A stretch of DNA of 64,000 nucleotides from Streptomyces albus subsp. chlorinus (GCF_013302895.1 NZ_VJOK01000001.1:199566-263565); one strand, 5' to 3'; positions 26,220 to 35,422 are shown, counted from the stretch's first letter. Numbers and translations: made by a program. The notes: generated by a model not told the origin, from the letters alone.

Positions 26220-27120
26220 GTCGTCCTCCATCTGGTGTGTTGCGGAGTGCCCGGCCCGGTCCTTGGGCGTGCGGGTGCCGCGGAAGCCCCCGCCCCGACC
26301 CGCCTGTCCACCTGCCCGCAGGCGCCACGGCCGGGGCGGGCTCGGCCTCTCCACACGGCAGCGACACGGCTGTGATGCATACCCGCCGCTCACCTGCGGA
26401 AAGCGCACACGGTCCGGCTCCGGCTCCGCGACCGCCGGACGGTGGGGAGCCAGGGGGTGAGGCGCTCGAAAACCAGTGGAGCGGCGCGGCTGTGCGCTAC
26501 TAACGTGCTGCCCGAACCAAGCCGTCCGACTCAGGAGACACGCCGTTGTACACCCTGTGAGATCCCCCGAGCGCTGATTCGTCGCGCGTCGCGCATGTGC
26601 GCCGCGCTGCCTCTTGCTGCGGACTTCTCACGGAAACCGGTGTACTTCTGTGCTCACGAACCGGGCCTTGCCCACATGTCTGCCACTCTGTCTGTGCCGT
26701 TGCCACGCCTGCGCGTCCAAGCGCCTCCTGGCACACGGCGAATCCCGCGTCAACGCGCGCGCCGGGCTCCTTTCCGCCTGGCGCCTCGACGCCGACGGGC
26801 CGTATCGCCTGGAAGACGAGGCGAGCGGCGCCGAGGCCCGCATCGCGGCGCGGATCTCCGTCCGGCCGGTGCGACTGAACGCCGCACGCTTCCCCCTTTC
26901 ACACACCGTTGCCGAGAGGCCGCGGGCATCCCCCCGCGCCTTCGGTCACACAGGCACCCGGGACCAGGGCGGGCGCCCCGCCTGGCAGTCGCCATACGGT
27001 CCACCGCCGCCCCGGGCCCACCGGGGCAGCTGGGGTCGCTGGGCACCCGCGCCCGTGCTGGTGCGCTCCCGGCACCGTGCGGTGACCTTCACTCTCAAAC
27101 GCTGAGCCCTCACAGGTGCT
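26220..27120. other. Long gap with coding-like plus-strand fragment
   Basis: No intact gene. A plus-strand segment at about 26740-26930 ('LLSAWRLDADGPYRLEDEAS' and following) has strong G/C third-position bias but no identifiable start or family. The same frame ends at 27105 ('RHRAVTFTLKR') just before a strong terminator. It looks like the remains of a small gene. Confidence 0.35.
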
Positions 27121-27155
27121 GGGGCCTGTCCGGCCAGATCCACCGGACAGGCCCC
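27121..27155. terminator. Perfect 13-bp hairpin
   Basis: GGGGCCTGTCCGG (27121-27133) pairs with CCGGACAGGCCCC (27143-27155) around a 9-base loop. It lies 15 bp after a plus-strand stop at 27105 and probably terminated the now-decayed gene there. Confidence 0.75.
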
Positions 27156-27299
27156 GGCCGGCTGATGCCTGCTGTTGCGGGGCGCGCCCACTCGTTTCGC
27201 CGGGACCGCCCCGCCACTTGTCAGCCCAGGCTGCTGCTGATCGCCCCCGGCGGGCTGCACCGAGGCTGGTCGGGACCGCTCGCGTGGGAGTTTCACCGA

Positions 27300-27789
27300 A
27301 GACCCGGCGGTTCGCCCGGGCGGTGGCCACGTACTCGCGGAAACGGTGGGTCAGACCGTGCCGAAGCTCGGAGACGAAGCACCGAGAGGGAGTGCGGCTT
27401 GCTGGGGACGCCGTGACCGGTGTTCCGTTCAGGTTCACGCCGTCACCGATCCTGGGACGGACCTCCCGCAGCGCACCGGCGAGCACCTCTGTCTCCTCGT
27501 GCCACGCCTGGGCGAAAGAGGTGACCGGCCGCTGTCCGCCGTACTCCCCGAAGTCCGCGCCGCCGAAGGGATTGAGCGCCCAAGCCGGGATCCCGCCCCG
27601 TCGCCCAAGCCGACGAGCGTCACCATCGAGGCGCGGGGGAACGCCCCGCTGGCGCCGAGGTCGCTTGCGGCCCCGGCACCGACAACCGGGACGGGATCCG
27701 ACCGGGACCGGCCCGCGCGCACCCCGGCAGGGCGGTGTGACAACCGGCCGGGTGCCCCGGAGAGGCTCGGACGGCGGGTGGCAGCCGGG
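27300..27789 (-). other. Minus-strand coding remnant of unknown family
   Basis: The minus strand encodes 'NPFGGADFGEYGGQRPVTSF' and 'AWHEETEVLAGALREVRPRI' with clear codon bias, but in a frame that breaks on both sides. A second piece, 'ASMVTLVGLGDG', lies just upstream in another frame. No family is recognised. The segment abuts the truncated 3' end of the MFS pseudogene, so a deletion may have fused two genes. Confidence 0.35.
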
Positions 27790-28980
27790 TGGCCGATGGC
27801 GTTGCCGAGGTTGAGGGCGGTTGAGGCGATGCCGTTGGCCACGCCCTGTTCCCGCGGGGCGGTTCCGGTGGCGGCGGCGATCCACATCGCGGTCCACACG
27901 ATGCCCTGGCCCACCCCGGAGACGATGAGGCCGGGCACCAGCAGTCCGTAGCCGGCGTCGGCGTCGAAGCCGAGCGCGAGAGCGGCCGTGCCGATCACTC
28001 CGATGACGAAGCCGGTGATCAGCGTGGTGCGAGTGCCGATCCTGCCGACGAGGCGCTCTCCGAGTTGGGTGCCGGTGGCGATCGCGAGTGAGGGGCTCAG
28101 GAAGACGAGGCCGGTCTGCAGGGCGTTGTAGCCGTGCACGCTCTGCATCAGGACGGTGAGTGCACGCTCTGCATCAGGACGGTGAGGAAGTAGGGCAGGA
28201 CACCGAAGGTCGCCATGTAGAGGAAGGTGACGAGCGTCCCGACGGTGAGACTGCGGTTGCCCAGCAGCCGGAACGGCATCAACGGATCGGAGCTGCGAAC
28301 CTCGATCAGGACGAAGAGTCCCAGCAGGAGAACCGCGAGGACGAACGCCCCGGTCACAAGGCCGTCGCCCCACCCCAGTTCGGGCCCTTCGACGAGGGCG
28401 GACACCAGCGCGCTCAACCCGCCGATGGGCACGTTGACGAAGAAGACCGCGGACCAGCCGAACCTGTCGGTCAGCAGGCCGCCCAGAAGCGCGCCGAGGG
28501 TCAGACCGCTGGCCCCGGCGCCGCCCCAGACCGCGAGCGCCTTGTTCCGCTGGGGGCCTTCCTGGAAGAGGGTGTTGATCAGCGCGAGGGTGGACGGCAG
28601 CAGCAGGGCGCCGCCGACGCCCTGAACGGCACGGGCCACGACGATGAACCCGGGGCTGGGCGCGAGGCCGCCGGCCAGTGACGACAGCGCGTACAGGGCG
28701 AGGGCGAGGACGAACATTCTGCGCCGGCCCAGCAGGTCGGCCGCGCGCCCTCCGAACAGCAGGAAGCCGCCGGCGAAGACGACATAGGCGCTGACGACCA
28801 ACTGCTGGGTCTGGCCGGGGAAGCCCAGGTCCTGTCCGATCTCGGGGAGGGCCACGCACACGATGTTCAGGTCGAGGCCGTACAGCAGTTGGGCGAGGGC
28901 CAGCAAGGCGAGCGTCCAGCCGAGGTGGCGTGGGGGTGCCCTCCGAGGTCTTACGTGGCGGCGCTGAGGTTGCGGGCATG
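27790..28980 (-). pseudogene. MFS exporter (14-TM DHA2 type), inactivated
   Basis: ATG 28980 follows an excellent AGAAGGAG and encodes 'MPATSAPPRKTSEGTPT'. A shift in a C-run near 28930 moves the true frame to 'HLGWTLALLALAQLLYGLDL', which continues through 'VVSAYVVFAGGFLLFGGRAA' and 'VARAVQGVGGALLLPSTLAL' to 'YFLTVLMQSVH'. There a 26-bp tandem duplication (28135-28186) shifts the frame again, and 'GYNALQTGLVFLSPSLAIAT' continues in another frame. The 3' end stops at 'NGIASTALNLGNAIG', missing the last two or three helices. Intact relatives are actinorhodin-transporter/EmrB-like drug exporters of about 480 residues. Confidence 0.85.
28135..28186. repeat. 26-bp exact tandem duplication inside the MFS gene
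   Basis: Two adjacent identical 26-bp units, 28135-28160 and 28161-28186 (each begins tgcacgctct and ends ggtgag). Because 26 is not a multiple of three, the duplication alone frameshifts the exporter. Removing one copy restores a continuous 'TVLMQSVHGYNALQTG' reading. Confidence 0.95.
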
Positions 28981-29308
28981 GCAGTGCGCTCCTTCTGGGG
29001 CTGCGCGAACGGTCGCGAGCAACGTCCTCGGACGCCGCCCTCATTGTTCGTAAAGCTACGTACCTCGACGCCCGCTACCCGGGGCTCCTGGATGCCGTGC
29101 TGACGGGCGCCCCCGACGACGAAGCGCTCACGAAGGCCCCCGCGAGCGCCTGACCGGCTTCCGGAACCGGTACCGCTCGGGCAGCCGGGCAGGGCGGGCG
29201 GGGGTGCCGGGGGGTGGGCGCGGGAGACGCGCCGAGCGATGGCGGAGAGCCGTCGGCTCGTCACCAGCGTTGCTGAGGCGCGGTGTTCGCCCCGGCCGGC
29301 CGGGAACA
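28981..29308. promoter_or_regulatory. Upstream region of the broken MFS gene, with operator-like repeat
   Basis: An inverted repeat GTTCGTA (29046-29052) / TACGTAC (29057-29063), 6 of 7 pairs matching, lies 66 bp upstream of the MFS start, as expected for a TetR-controlled exporter. No intact regulator gene is next to it. A short plus-strand frame running to a stop near 29153 is too small to identify. Confidence 0.45.
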
Positions 29309-30319
29309 CTAGGACTTGGTGCTGGCTTCCGACTGACCCGCACATACTTCGCCCCTGCCAGGCTGTTCCGGGTGCCCGGCGAACGTGGTGCGGCGGTTCC
29401 GCGCCGTGTGCGTCGCTCGTACGGAAGAGCGGCCGCGGGTCAGCGAGGGCAGGCACGTGGTGACCATTCCGAGGAGGATCAGGGCGCAGCCGGCCCACGC
29501 CGAGGCTGAGAGGCGTTCGTGGAGGAGAAGCGCGCCGATGAGGGCCGCGGCCAGGGGCTCGGCGAGGCTGAGTGTCCCGGCCGTGGTCGCCCGCACCCGG
29601 CTGAGCCCCAGGGTGAACAGCCAGTAGGCGGCCGCGGTGGTGACGACGCCCAGCCAGGCGATCAGGCCGAGGGTGGCGCCGTCGCGCATCGCGGCGGCGC
29701 CGTTGATCATCCAGGGCAGCAGGGGGAGAGAGCCGACCAGGAGGGAGAGGGCGGAGAGCGCGGGCAGGTGTGCGTTGGTAGTGGTGGTGGCCAACTGCTT
29801 GGCCGAGACGGTGTACAGGCCGTAGCAGGTACCGGCGGCAACGGCCAGGAAGAGGCCGAGCGGATCCACACGGCTGCCTCCCGGCGCCAGCAGGAGGCCG
29901 CAGCCCGCGACAGCCGCGACGGTGCTGGCCGACCAGGCGGGCCCCATCCGCTCACCGGTGACCCACCTGGCGCAGAGGCCCGTCGCCACGGGCGCGGTGC
30001 CCAGGGCGACCACCGTGGCCAGAGCCGCACCGGTGCGCGCCACCGAGCCGAGGAAGGCCGCCTGGTAGACACTCGTCGACAACGCGCAGACCAACAGCGG
30101 GCGCACGATCGTCGGCGCGGCCAGAATCCGCATCGTCTTCGGGCGCACGGTGAACACCCCGAGGACCAGCCCGCCCGCGAGCAGCCGCCATCCGCCCAGG
30201 GCCGCCGGTGTCATGGGACTGGAGGCCAGCACCTGGGCGGGGCCGACGGTGCCCCACAGCACCGCCGTCACCAACACCAGGCCCACGCCGAACGCGGCGC
30301 CGTCTTTTTGCGTATCCAT
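29309..30319 (-). CDS. EamA-family (DMT) transporter
   Basis: This 336-residue protein has ten predicted hydrophobic segments in two EamA repeats: 'GLVLVTAVLWGTVGPAQVLA' at the start of the first, and 'LGLFLAVAAGTCYGLYTVSA' at the second. The end 'LSLAEPLAAALIGALLLHERL' is typical. The family includes exporters of amino acids and metabolites. The C-terminal 45 residues are hydrophilic and Arg-rich and may be an extension. It is divergent, with a 73-bp spacer, from an AsnC regulator, so amino-acid-responsive export is likely. Confidence 0.9.
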   Translation of the reverse strand: MDTQKDGAAFGVGLVLVTAVLWGTVGPAQVLASSPMTPAALGGWRLLAGGLVLGVFTVRPKTMRILAAPTIVRPLLVCALSTSVYQAAFLGSVARTGAALATVVALGTAPVATGLCARWVTGERMGPAWSASTVAAVAGCGLLLAPGGSRVDPLGLFLAVAAGTCYGLYTVSAKQLATTTTNAHLPALSALSLLVGSLPLLPWMINGAAAMRDGATLGLIAWLGVVTTAAAYWLFTLGLSRVRATTAGTLSLAEPLAAALIGALLLHERLSASAWAGCALILLGMVTTCLPSLTRGRSSVRATHTARNRRTTFAGHPEQPGRGEVCAGQSEASTKS

Positions 30320-30392
30320 GGCCAGGGAGACTAGGCAGAAGTCCTCAATGGATCACGAATTGCCGCATATCGATCGGCGTACAGTGGTTTTC
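30320..30392. promoter_or_regulatory. Divergent EamA/AsnC promoter
   Basis: A 73-bp A/T-enriched spacer. The AsnC-type gene has no clear ribosome site before ATG 30393, so its mRNA may be leaderless or nearly so. An AsnC binding site controlling both directions is expected here. Confidence 0.5.
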
Positions 30393-30887
30393 ATGGAACT
30401 TGATGCGCTGGACAGGGCCCTGCTGCGGGAATTGCAGAACGATGCACGGCAGACCAACCGCGACCTCGCGGCCAAGACCGGCGTCTCGCCCTCCACCTCG
30501 CTGGAGCGGGTGAGGCTGCTCCGCGAGCGCGGCGTGATCACCGGTTACCACGCGGCGTTGGACCTCGACGCGGCCGGCCGACCTGTCCAGGCACTCATCT
30601 CCGTGCGCATCCGGCCTCCGGCCCGCCCCGTCATCGAGGGCTTCCGGGAATGGGCGGCGCAACTGCCGGAGGTGGTCGGCCTGTTCGTCACCTCGGGCAG
30701 TCACGACTTCCTCATCCACGTGGCCGTCCCGAACGTGGACAGCGTGTACGCCTTCGTGATCGACCGCCTCACCGAACGCCGCGAAGTGGCCGACGTACAG
30801 ACCACGATGGTCTACGAGCACGTCCAGTCCCGCTGCCTCGAACCGACCAGCCCGAACCGCCCCCGTTCCACCCGCAAAACCCGCTGA
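30393..30887 (+). CDS. Lrp/AsnC-family regulator
   Basis: This 164-residue single-module Lrp protein has the HTH 'LDALDRALLRELQNDARQTN' ... 'LAAKTGVSPSTSLERVRLLR' and then the RAM effector domain ('VQALISVRIRPPARPVIEGF', 'VVGLFVTSGSHDFLIHVAVP'). It is divergent from the EamA exporter gene and most likely regulates it. ATG 30393 fits the family start. Confidence 0.92.
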   Translation: MELDALDRALLRELQNDARQTNRDLAAKTGVSPSTSLERVRLLRERGVITGYHAALDLDAAGRPVQALISVRIRPPARPVIEGFREWAAQLPEVVGLFVTSGSHDFLIHVAVPNVDSVYAFVIDRLTERREVADVQTTMVYEHVQSRCLEPTSPNRPRSTRKTR

Positions 30888-30923
30888 CCGGGGAGCCTGG
30901 GCGCCGGCTGAGGCGCACAGCAG

Positions 30924-30951
30924 GGCCGTGGCCGCGCAGAAAGCCACGGCC
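30924..30951 (+). terminator. Terminator after AsnC gene
   Basis: GGCCGTGGC (30924-30932) pairs with GCCACGGCC (30943-30951) around a 10-base loop, 37 bp after the AsnC stop. The rest of the gap to 31259 is pyrimidine-rich on the plus strand and holds no gene. Confidence 0.75.
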
Positions 30952-31259
30952 ACGGCGCTTCCCCGCCTGCCGCCCGCCGCCCCGTAAGCCCGCCTTGGCG
31001 CTACCCCGGCCGCCCTCGGTGTCCTTCCCCGCATTGCCCTTCCCCGCATCCGCGTGCTCCTTCCCGTCACCCGGTCCCGGTCGCCCGGTTCCGGCTGCCG
31101 CCGTCGGCCCTCCGGCCGCGGTGCCGCGCCTGCCGCCCACCCTGTGTGCTGCCCTCGCCGGCCGGGGAGGAGGGGCGAGGAGCCGGCCGAGCCCCCCGAT
31201 GAGGTGAGACAGCGATCACGGCCGTCACTCGTCCCCCAGGTGCGCCTAGGATTGCGAGA

Positions 31260-32237
31260 GTGACGGCAAGAACCAGTGATATCGAGAAAGCGGCCGGTGT
31301 ACTGCGCTCCGGAGGGCTGGTGGCCATCCCGACCGAGACCGTCTACGGTCTGGGCGCCGACGCCGAGAACCCCGCCGCTGTCTCGCGCATCTTCCAGGTC
31401 AAGGGGCGTCCGCCCTCCCATCCGCTGATCGTCCACCTCGGTGGCTCCGCGCAGCTGGACGACTGGGTCGAGGAGGTGCCGACGACGGCGCGCCTGCTGG
31501 CCGAACACTTCTGGCCGGGGCCGCTCACCCTGGTCCTGCGGCGCGGCCCCCGTGTACCGCTGGAGGCGACCGGCGGCCTGGAGACGGTGGCCGTACGCGT
31601 GCCCGACCACCCCGTCACACGCGCGCTGCTGGCGGATTTCGGCGGTGGTGTCACGGCCCCGTCCGCCAACCGCTTCGGCCAGGTCAGCCCCACCACGGCG
31701 AACGACGTCCGGGCGGAGCTCGGTGATGCCGTCGACTTCGTGCTGGACGGTGGGCCGTGCGAGGTCGGCGTCGAGTCGACCATCGTCGACGCCACGGGCG
31801 GGAACCCGAGCATCCTGCGGCCCGGCGGGGTCACGCGCGAGGACCTCGAAGCGGTGCTGGGACGCCCGCTCCCGGTCCCCTCGACGAGCCGCGTGCGGGT
31901 GCCGGGCCAGCACCCGTCCCACTACGCACCGAGGGCCCGGGTCGTCCTCGTCGAGCCCGAGAAGGTCGTCGCCGAGGCGGAACTCGCGCAGGAGTCGGGA
32001 CACCGGGTGGGCGTCCTGCTGCCTCCCTCCTGCGCCGGTACCCCGGTGAAGGCACACACCAAGGTGGCAGTCCCCGGATCGACGGCCGCCTACGCGCGCG
32101 GGCTCTACGGGTTCCTGCGCGAATTCGACCAGCGGGGGTGCGACCTCGTCGTCGCCTCCTTGCCGACGGAGGAGGGGCTGGGGCTGGCGATCGCCAACCG
32201 GCTCCGCCGCGCCGCGGGCCCCAGGCCCACCGCGTGA
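31260..32237 (+). CDS. L-threonylcarbamoyladenylate synthase (Sua5/TsaC)
   Basis: This 325-residue protein consists of an N-terminal YrdC domain and a C-terminal Sua5 domain (from about residue 215, after 'PGQHPSHYAPRARVVLVE'). 'GGLVAIPTETVYGLGADAEN' and 'KGRPPSHPLIVHL' are the KxR..S signatures that bind ATP, threonine and bicarbonate. 'VTAPSANRFGQVSPTTANDV' is also conserved. It makes threonylcarbamoyl-AMP for the t6A37 modification of ANN-decoding tRNAs. GTG 31260 is the start. The usual atpB-region context of the housekeeping copy is absent here, so this may be a second copy. Confidence 0.92.
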   Translation: MTARTSDIEKAAGVLRSGGLVAIPTETVYGLGADAENPAAVSRIFQVKGRPPSHPLIVHLGGSAQLDDWVEEVPTTARLLAEHFWPGPLTLVLRRGPRVPLEATGGLETVAVRVPDHPVTRALLADFGGGVTAPSANRFGQVSPTTANDVRAELGDAVDFVLDGGPCEVGVESTIVDATGGNPSILRPGGVTREDLEAVLGRPLPVPSTSRVRVPGQHPSHYAPRARVVLVEPEKVVAEAELAQESGHRVGVLLPPSCAGTPVKAHTKVAVPGSTAAYARGLYGFLREFDQRGCDLVVASLPTEEGLGLAIANRLRRAAGPRPTA

Positions 32238-32327
32238 CCGGTACCCGGTGACGACCGCTCCCCCGCGCCGCACACCGGTACGGCCGACGACTCGTGCCGG
32301 GTCCGTACCGGTGCCGCGCCGGGGCCG

Positions 32328-32346
32328 CGCGGGCAGCGTGCCCGCG
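32328..32346 (+). terminator. Possible terminator after Sua5 gene
   Basis: CGCGGGCA (32328-32335) / TGCCCGCG (32339-32346) with a 3-base loop, 90 bp past the stop. The remaining gap to 32494 is very GC-rich with no gene. Confidence 0.5.
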
Positions 32347-32494
32347 GGGCGCGGGGTCGGGCTCCGTGAGCCCCGGGGGCCCTTCCGTGGAGGAGCGAGG
32401 CGGTGAGTCCGCCGGTCCTCCTCGCGTGGACGGGCCCCCTCCGGCCGCGGCGCATCACTGCCGGCGGTCCGGCGGACACGGACGGCCGGGGCGG

Positions 32495-33142
32495 TCAGGA
32501 CGCGGGCACGGTGGGGACCGCCGCGTCGAGGCCACGGGCCGCGACGAGCTGCGCGGTGCCGTCGGCCAAGCGGTAGCACAGACCCACCACGGCGGTCTGG
32601 CCGGCGGCGACCTTTTCGGCGAGTGCCCGGGAGCGGTCCAGCAGCAGGTCGACGGTGTGCCGCACGTGCTCGGCCAGGATCTCGTCCGGCGCGACCCGCC
32701 CGGCGGCACGCGCCGCCAGCACGCTCGGGGTCACCCGCTCGACGACGTCCCGTACGTACCCGGCCGGTGCCTTGCCGTCCTCCAGCGCGGCGCACGCCGC
32801 GCCGACCGCGCCGCACGAATCGTGACCGAGCACCACGACAAGCGGGCTGCCCAGCACCTCCACGCCGTATTCGATGCTGCCCAGTACTTCCGCGCCCACC
32901 ACGTGACCGGCGGTGCGCACCACGAACAGGTCACCCAGGCCGCGGTCGAAGATGATCTCGGCGGCGAGCCGGGAGTCGGAACATCCGAAGAGCACGGCGA
33001 AGGGCTGCTGGCCCGGGGCGATCTCGGCGCGGCGGGTGGCGTCCTGGTTGGGATGCTCAGGAGAGCCCGCGACGAAGCGCTGGTTGCCGGCCAGCAGCAG
33101 ATCGAAGGCTTCGCGGGGCGTCGGGGTCTGGTTCTCGGTCAT
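32495..33142 (-). CDS. Beta-class carbonic anhydrase
   Basis: This 215-residue cytoplasmic enzyme interconverts CO2 and bicarbonate. The zinc ligands are Cys54 ('FGCSDSRLAAE', with the Asp56-Arg58 dyad), His107 and Cys110 ('VLGHDSCGAVGAAC'). It has a normal length and full motif set. Bicarbonate is a co-substrate of the neighbouring Sua5 reaction, but the genes are convergent and the link is only suggestive. A 20-bp perfect inverted repeat lies 27 bp upstream of its start. Confidence 0.93.
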   Translation of the reverse strand: MTENQTPTPREAFDLLLAGNQRFVAGSPEHPNQDATRRAEIAPGQQPFAVLFGCSDSRLAAEIIFDRGLGDLFVVRTAGHVVGAEVLGSIEYGVEVLGSPLVVVLGHDSCGAVGAACAALEDGKAPAGYVRDVVERVTPSVLAARAAGRVAPDEILAEHVRHTVDLLLDRSRALAEKVAAGQTAVVGLCYRLADGTAQLVAARGLDAAVPTVPAS

Positions 33143-33168
33143 GACCGCAGCTTACGAGCCGGACACCG

Positions 33169-33214
33169 GCCGTCGCACCGCCTGGTCGGGACCGCGACCA
33201 GGCGGTGCGACGGC
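33169..33214. promoter_or_regulatory. 20-bp perfect inverted repeat between divergent genes
   Basis: Arms 33169-33188 and 33195-33214 pair perfectly around a 6-base loop (ggaccg). It sits between the carbonic anhydrase (starts 33142, minus) and VOC gene (starts 33335, plus). Both genes read away from it, so it is not a terminator of either. It could be an operator, a 5' UTR hairpin of the carbonic anhydrase mRNA, or a mobile-element scrap. An imperfect repeat of about 24 bp (ggcgggcggacgg.ttgctcc) follows at 33226-33276. Confidence 0.75.
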
Positions 33215-33334
33215 ACGCTCCGCTCCGGGCGGGCGGACGGGTTGCTCCTGCCAGGCGGGCGGACGGCTTGCTCCCCCGGTGATCGGTCAGGAATCGAGAA
33301 GCACGGGAGACAGACGGGCTCTAGCCTGCTCAGC

Positions 33335-33745
33335 ATGGACATCACCATTCACACGAGCGCCCTGCCGCACGACGACCCCGACGCTTCACTCGCCTTCTAC
33401 CGCGACGTCCTCGGCTTCGAGGTCCGCGGCGACGTCGGGCAGGGCCGGATGCGCTGGATCACGGTCGGCCCGGCCGGTCAGCCCGATACATCCCTCCTCC
33501 TGGCGCCGCCGGCCGCCGACCCGGGGATCACCGAGGACGAGCGCCGCACCATCACCGCGATGATGGCCAAGGGCACCTACGGCTGGATCCTGCTGGCCAC
33601 CCGCGATCTCGACGCCACGTTCGAGAAGGTGCAGGCCGGTGACACCGAGGTCGTCCAGGAGCCGACCGAGCAGCCGTACGGCATCCGCGACTGCGCCTTC
33701 CGCGATCCCGCGGGCAATCTGGTCCGCATCCAGGAACTTCGCTGA
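33335..33745 (+). CDS. VOC-family (glyoxalase/bleomycin-resistance fold) protein
   Basis: This 136-residue protein has the vicinal-oxygen-chelate fold: 'DPDASLAFYRDVLGFEVRGD' at the start and 'EPTEQPYGIRDCAFRDPAGN' at the end, with the terminal 'LVRIQEL' strand. Putative metal ligands include the His/Glu positions of the two modules. Substrate unknown. It is followed after 288 bp by an AraC-type gene; this VOC/AraC pairing is familiar from streptomycetes. No ribosome site is obvious before ATG 33335. Confidence 0.88.
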   Translation: MDITIHTSALPHDDPDASLAFYRDVLGFEVRGDVGQGRMRWITVGPAGQPDTSLLLAPPAADPGITEDERRTITAMMAKGTYGWILLATRDLDATFEKVQAGDTEVVQEPTEQPYGIRDCAFRDPAGNLVRIQELR

Positions 33746-33877
33746 AACGGGCGGACGCCGACGGGACCGCACCGGCCGGGTGGTCGGTTCCGGGTGGTCG
33801 GCTCCGGCTTGCCGGTGCCGACCGGCCGGTTCCGATGCCTGCTTCCGACCGGACGGCTCCGGCGGGACGGCTCCGAC

Positions 33878-33952
33878 CCGACGGTCCTTCGCCGCGAGTG
33901 TCCGGAGGTGAGCCGTCGGACACCCCGGACACTCGCGGTGAAGGACCGTCGG
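33878..33952 (+). terminator. 28-bp near-perfect hairpin after VOC gene
   Basis: Arms 33878-33905 and 33925-33952 pair over 28 bases with one G-T mismatch (a G-U wobble in RNA) around a 19-base loop. It lies 132 bp after the VOC stop and 81 bp before the AraC-type gene, so it could terminate or attenuate between them. The DNA from 33746 to 33877 is a degenerate series of tcggctccgg-like units with no gene. Confidence 0.75.
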
Positions 33953-34033
33953 AGTCGGTGTCCGTGCTGGTGCCGGCGTCGGTGCCGACCGGTGCCGGTG
34001 GATTGAAGAACGACTCGTCGAAGAGGAGAGCCC

Positions 34034-34630
34034 ATGTGCCAGCCCGAGTGGCGGCGTGCACGTGTCGAGGCGCAGCGCCTGGCCGATCTCGCGCGGCTGC
34101 GCCGTGTCCGCGACCGGATCGACAGGGAGTACGCGCAGCCGCTGAACGTGGAGGCGCTGGCACGCGGTGTGAACATGTCCGCCGGGCACCTCAGCCGGCA
34201 GTTCCGGGCCGCCTACGGGGAATCGCCGTACGCGTACCTGATGACGCGCCGTATCGAGCGGGCGGCGGCCTTGCTGCGGCGCGGTGACCTCAGCGTCACC
34301 GAGGTCTGCTTCGCGGTCGGCTGTGCGTCGCTGGGCACGTTCACCACCCGCTTCACCGAGCTGGTCGGCATGCCGCCCGGAGCTTTCCGACGCCGTGCGG
34401 CGGACGCGCAGACCTCGAACGCGCACCGGGCGGATACGCATGGGGCGGATACGCGCCGGGCGGGTGCACGGGAGGGGGACGCGTCGGCCGACCGTGCCGA
34501 CGCCGCGCGTACGGCCGCTGATGCGGACTCGGCGGTCACGCTGGAGGGGATGCCGGCGTGCGTGGCGAAACAGGTGACAAGACCGGTCAGGAAGCGAGAA
34601 GCCGACGTCGGCGAGAAGCCCCTGGCGTGA
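34034..34630 (+). CDS. Short AraC-family regulator
   Basis: This 198-residue protein consists mainly of the AraC DNA-binding domain: 'RDRIDREYAQPLNVEALARG', 'NMSAGHLSRQFRAAYGESPY' and 'VCFAVGCASLGTFTTRFTEL'. An Ala/Asp/Arg-rich linker (about 122-165, repeated 'AD' and 'RA' units) and a conserved tail 'VTLEGMPACVAKQVTRPVRK' follow. There is no N-terminal sensor domain. AGAGGAG precedes ATG 34034. The upstream VOC gene is the probable target or operon partner. Confidence 0.88.
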   Translation: MCQPEWRRARVEAQRLADLARLRRVRDRIDREYAQPLNVEALARGVNMSAGHLSRQFRAAYGESPYAYLMTRRIERAAALLRRGDLSVTEVCFAVGCASLGTFTTRFTELVGMPPGAFRRRAADAQTSNAHRADTHGADTRRAGAREGDASADRADAARTAADADSAVTLEGMPACVAKQVTRPVRKREADVGEKPLA

Positions 34631-34639
34631 GGGCCATGG

Positions 34640-35165
34640 CAACCACCGCGTCCATCCCGTCCCGCACATTCCCCGCGACCGTCACCCTTGAGGTGACCGG
34701 CCCTGAGGCAGCCGCCAAGGCTCGCCTCCTGGTCCCGGCGCGCCGCGCCGAGGCCGGCCGGGCCGCTCTTCGGGGCACGGAGGGGCGTGACGTCAACGGC
34801 GTGGACCTTGCCGACGCCGCCAGCGTGCGCGCCGCCGCCGCACGGAGCAGCGACCGCTAAGAGCAGCTCGACTCCTGATGGCCGTCGCCGGCGTCATGGC
34901 GCCCGGGGGTGGCGGGTCGGACCCGGCCGCGTGGGGCAGCTCGCCACCAACCATCGCGGACACTTCACACTCACCCGCGAGCTGTATCCACTCCTGACCG
35001 CCGCGGACGGCACGCGCGCCGTCATCAACAGTCCGCCGGCCGCACGCGCACCGACATCCGCTGGTACGACCGCACCGCCGCACCGGTTACGACAGGTGCC
35101 CGGCATACGGCCAGACCGAGACCGCCGGGTCCCCCGCCGCGACCGGCGCCAGCGCCACACCGATC
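34640..35165 (+). pseudogene. Decayed SDR (retinol-dehydrogenase-like)
   Basis: Scraps of a short-chain dehydrogenase appear in several plus-strand frames: 'VNGVDLADAASVRAAA' (34790s), 'NHRGHFTLTRELYPLL' (34950s), 'DIRWYD' (35055) and the active-site remnant 'CPAYGQTETA' (35095). They are in the normal order for this family but interrupted by frameshifts and deletions, and the Gly-rich N-terminal motif is lost. Confidence 0.65.
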
Positions 35166-35422
35166 GCCCGGTGAGCCCTGTGCGGTCAACGCGGAGCAGC
35201 CCCGGGCGACCGCGTCCGGCAGTTCGCGAGAGCGGCCCGCACCGGCGGACGCTCGCTCTCGTACGGCCGAGCAGGCGCACCTCCTGCTGGGGCCCGCGAG
35301 CAGGCCATGCGCGAGTGCCGGTGATCGAGCGTCCACTCCCCCTCGGAGCAAGCGTGTTCATCAGTCGTTTATGGAGGCTGTCTACGGTCTTCTCATCCCA
35401 AGAGGCCATAGAGGGGGAAGAA

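Noticed and set aside
31260..33142. Functional unit of Sua5 and carbonic anhydrase through bicarbonate
   Set aside because: The genes are convergent with separate signals; shared bicarbonate alone is too weak.
33169..33214. Long hairpin as a tRNA or structured ncRNA gene
   Set aside because: A single perfect stem with a short loop; no cloverleaf or conserved tRNA elements.
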